Shown here: positions 62,743 to 64,000 of the stretch, piece after piece
How the letters are laid out: each line of letters opens with the position of its first letter
Numbering within the stretch: position 1 is the stretch's first letter
Assembly (NCBI RefSeq): GCF_019679455.1
Contig: NZ_JAIEZQ010000003.1
Span: 372,001 to 436,000 of the forward strand
Length of the DNA: 64,000 bases
From: Nocardioides jiangsuensis
GTDB lineage: Bacteria > Actinomycetota > Actinomycetes > Propionibacteriales > Nocardioidaceae
Direction: 5' to 3'
Translations under genes and position numbers: made by a program
The notes under the pieces: model-generated
What the model was told of the DNA's origin: nothing
Database searches by the model: none
Seen by the model: only the letters and a program-made list of their open reading frames with translations

Positions 62743-64000
62743 ATGCTCGACGCTGAGAACCCGGCAGTTTCTGACGAACTGACTGCACCCACCACGGACG
62801 CCCAGGTCGGCTCGACCGCCGACACGGCCTCCACCGCCCCCGACGACACGCCCGGCGAGGCACCCGCGAAGAAGGCCGCCGCGAAGCGCGCCCCGGCCAA
62901 GAAGTCCGCCGCCAAGAAGGCACCGGCCAAGAAGACCGCGGCCAAGCGGACCACGAAGAAGACCGCGGCCGCGCCGGTCGAGGAGACCGCCGCCGACGCG
63001 GTCGACGCCACGCAGGCCGCGCCGCCCGCCGAGGCCGCCGCTGACGCGGTCGTGACCGGGACGGACGCAGCGCCCGACGTGACCGCCGAGGGCGGGACCG
63101 ACGCCGCGCCGGCGAAGAAGGCCACCGCGAAGCGGACCCGCAAGGCACCCGCCAAGCGCACCAGCAAGAAGGCCGCCACCGCCGGTACGACGGACCAGCC
63201 CCTCGACCTCGAAGCCGGGGAGGCCGCCGCCGTCGCGCAGGCTCCCGCCGGGGTCCCGGCCGCCGAGGCGGAGGAGACCGAGGATGAGGCCGAGGCCGAG
63301 GTCGCGGCCGCCGCCGGCAACCCGCCGCCGGTGCCCGTCCCGCTCTTCCAGGCTCCTCAGCCCACCAAGGCCCCGGCCCGCAGCCGCAAGAAGGCCGCGG
63401 CCCCCAAGCCCGACGCCGAGGGTGTCACCGAGACCCAGCCGGAGACCGCCGAGGGCGGCGAGGAGGCCGAGGCCACCAGGCCCGCCCGACCCGCACGCAA
63501 GCGCGCCGCGGCCAAGCCCCGCGAGCAGCGCGAGGAGACGGCCGAGGAGCCGACCGGCGCCCCCGAGGGGCAGGACGAGACCTCGGAGGACGAGAGCGAG
63601 GGCGGCTCGAACCGCCGCCGGCGTCGCCGGGGCGGTCGCCGCCGCCGCAGGTCCGGGGGCGACAACGACACCGAGGGCAGCGAGTCCTCCGACGAGCAGG
63701 ACGACCGCGAGAGCGGCGAGGAGCGCGGCAACGGCGGGAACGGGGGCGACGAGTCCGAGGACTCCGGCTCGGCCGGCAGCCGCCGCCGCCGCCGTCGCCG
63801 TCGCGCCGGCGACGAGGGGGACAACGGGCAGGACGACCCGGACAACACCGTCACCCGGGTCCGCCAGCGCCGCAACGCCGAGGACGAGATCACCGCGCTG
63901 AGCGGCTCCACCCGGCTCGAGGCCAAGAAGCAGCGCCGTCGAGAGGGCCGCGAGGCCGGTCGTCGCCGCGCCCCGATCGTGAGCGAGGCCGAGTTCCTCG
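62743..64000 (+). CDS. rne: Ribonuclease E/G, N-terminal part (runs off the window)
   Basis: The frame is open for 419 codons to the window end, so the protein is truncated here. An N-terminal low-complexity region of roughly 400 residues is present: Lys/Ala repeats (APAKKSAAKKAPAKK, KKATAKRTRKAPAKR) at 36-150, acidic stretches, then Arg runs ([17 protein letters not shown] near 290, RRRRRRRR near 348). It closes with RLEAKKQRRREGREAGRRR and VSEAEFL, which in actinobacterial RNase E directly precede the S1 domain. The S1 and catalytic domains lie beyond 64000. RNase E processes rRNA and turns over mRNA; the basic N-terminal extension is the actinobacterial form. AGGAGA precedes ATG 62743. Confidence 0.9.
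   Translation, partial: MLDAENPAVSDELTAPTTDAQVGSTADTASTAPDDTPGEAPAKKAAAKRAPAKKSAAKKAPAKKTAAKRTTKKTAAAPVEETAADAVDATQAAPPAEAAADAVVTGTDAAPDVTAEGGTDAAPAKKATAKRTRKAPAKRTSKKAATAGTTDQPLDLEAGEAAAVAQAPAGVPAAEAEETEDEAEAEVAAAAGNPPPVPVPLFQAPQPTKAPARSRKKAAAPKPDAEGVTETQPETAEGGEEAEATRPARPARKRAAAKPREQREETAEEPTGAPEGQDETSEDESEGGSNRRRRRRGGRRRRRSGGDNDTEGSESSDEQDDRESGEERGNGGNGGDESEDSGSAGSRRRRRRRRAGDEGDNGQDDPDNTVTRVRQRRNAEDEITALSGSTRLEAKKQRRREGREAGRRRAPIVSEAEFL

Overview
This window comes from a high-GC actinobacterium (visibly around 70 percent G+C), most likely of the Nocardioides / Nocardioidaceae type; that placement is inference. The supporting signs are an ergothioneine gene set (egtA-egtB-egtC-egtD), a homologue of mycothiol-dependent nitroreductase, paired clpP genes, DUF5130 and DUF4233 proteins, and the order tig-clpP1-clpP2-clpX ... 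valS-folC-DUF4233-ndk ... rne, which matches the mycobacterial chromosome as I remember it. Unlike mycobacteria, this genome keeps mreB-mreC-mreD-mrdA-rodA between ndk and the RNase E region. I saw no rRNA, phage, transposase, CRISPR array or replication origin. The window looks like core chromosome with one accessory-looking operon.

Layout. 1-2067: end of one large protein and a complete membrane GTPase. 2308-4536: ssb and ettA. 4599-6016: a MarR regulator with a small protein, divergent from a YceI protein over a shared palindromic promoter. 6207-9537: thiolase, two tandem hotdog thioesterases and a class V PLP enzyme. 9640-13941: egtABCD on the minus strand, followed by truncated haemoglobin, OsmC, MscS and small envelope genes. 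16913-24546: pepN, nitroreductase, metG, a lipase-like hydrolase, rpiB and nei. 24615-32974: a membrane PP2C phosphatase, tRNA-Gly and tRNA-Pro, trigger factor, hydrolase, SRPBCC, NUDIX, clpP1, clpP2 and clpX. 33189-40839: a secreted Pro/Ala-rich protein, an M3 oligopeptidase, valS, folC, DUF4233 and ndk. 41058-46895: the elongasome operon. 46940-56107: a seven-gene minus-strand operon of three glycosyltransferases, an ABC exporter, two APH-fold kinases and a UDP-sugar dehydrogenase. 56305-64000: DinB-like protein, a small protein, B12-type radical SAM protein, MFS transporter, winged-helix protein, DUF2344 protein and the N-terminal part of RNase E/G.

How the genes work together. Several blocks serve protein quality control (trigger factor, ClpP1P2, ClpX, M3 peptidase, PepN), thiol redox defence (ergothioneine, mycothiol-linked reductase, OsmC, haemoglobin) and cell-wall elongation (MreBCD, PBP2, RodA). 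The glycosyltransferase/kinase/exporter operon is the best candidate for an undescribed system and probably makes or exports a surface glycan.

Three patterns cut across genes. First, at least 14 genes have a TANNNT hexamer ending 6-9 nt before the start codon, the arrangement expected for leaderless mRNAs. Second, a 22-bp sequence occurs as four tandem copies at two sites 4 kb apart, each directly after a gene's stop codon and in the same orientation relative to that gene. Third, strong GC hairpins sit between most convergent genes. No gap without a gene exceeds about 260 bases.
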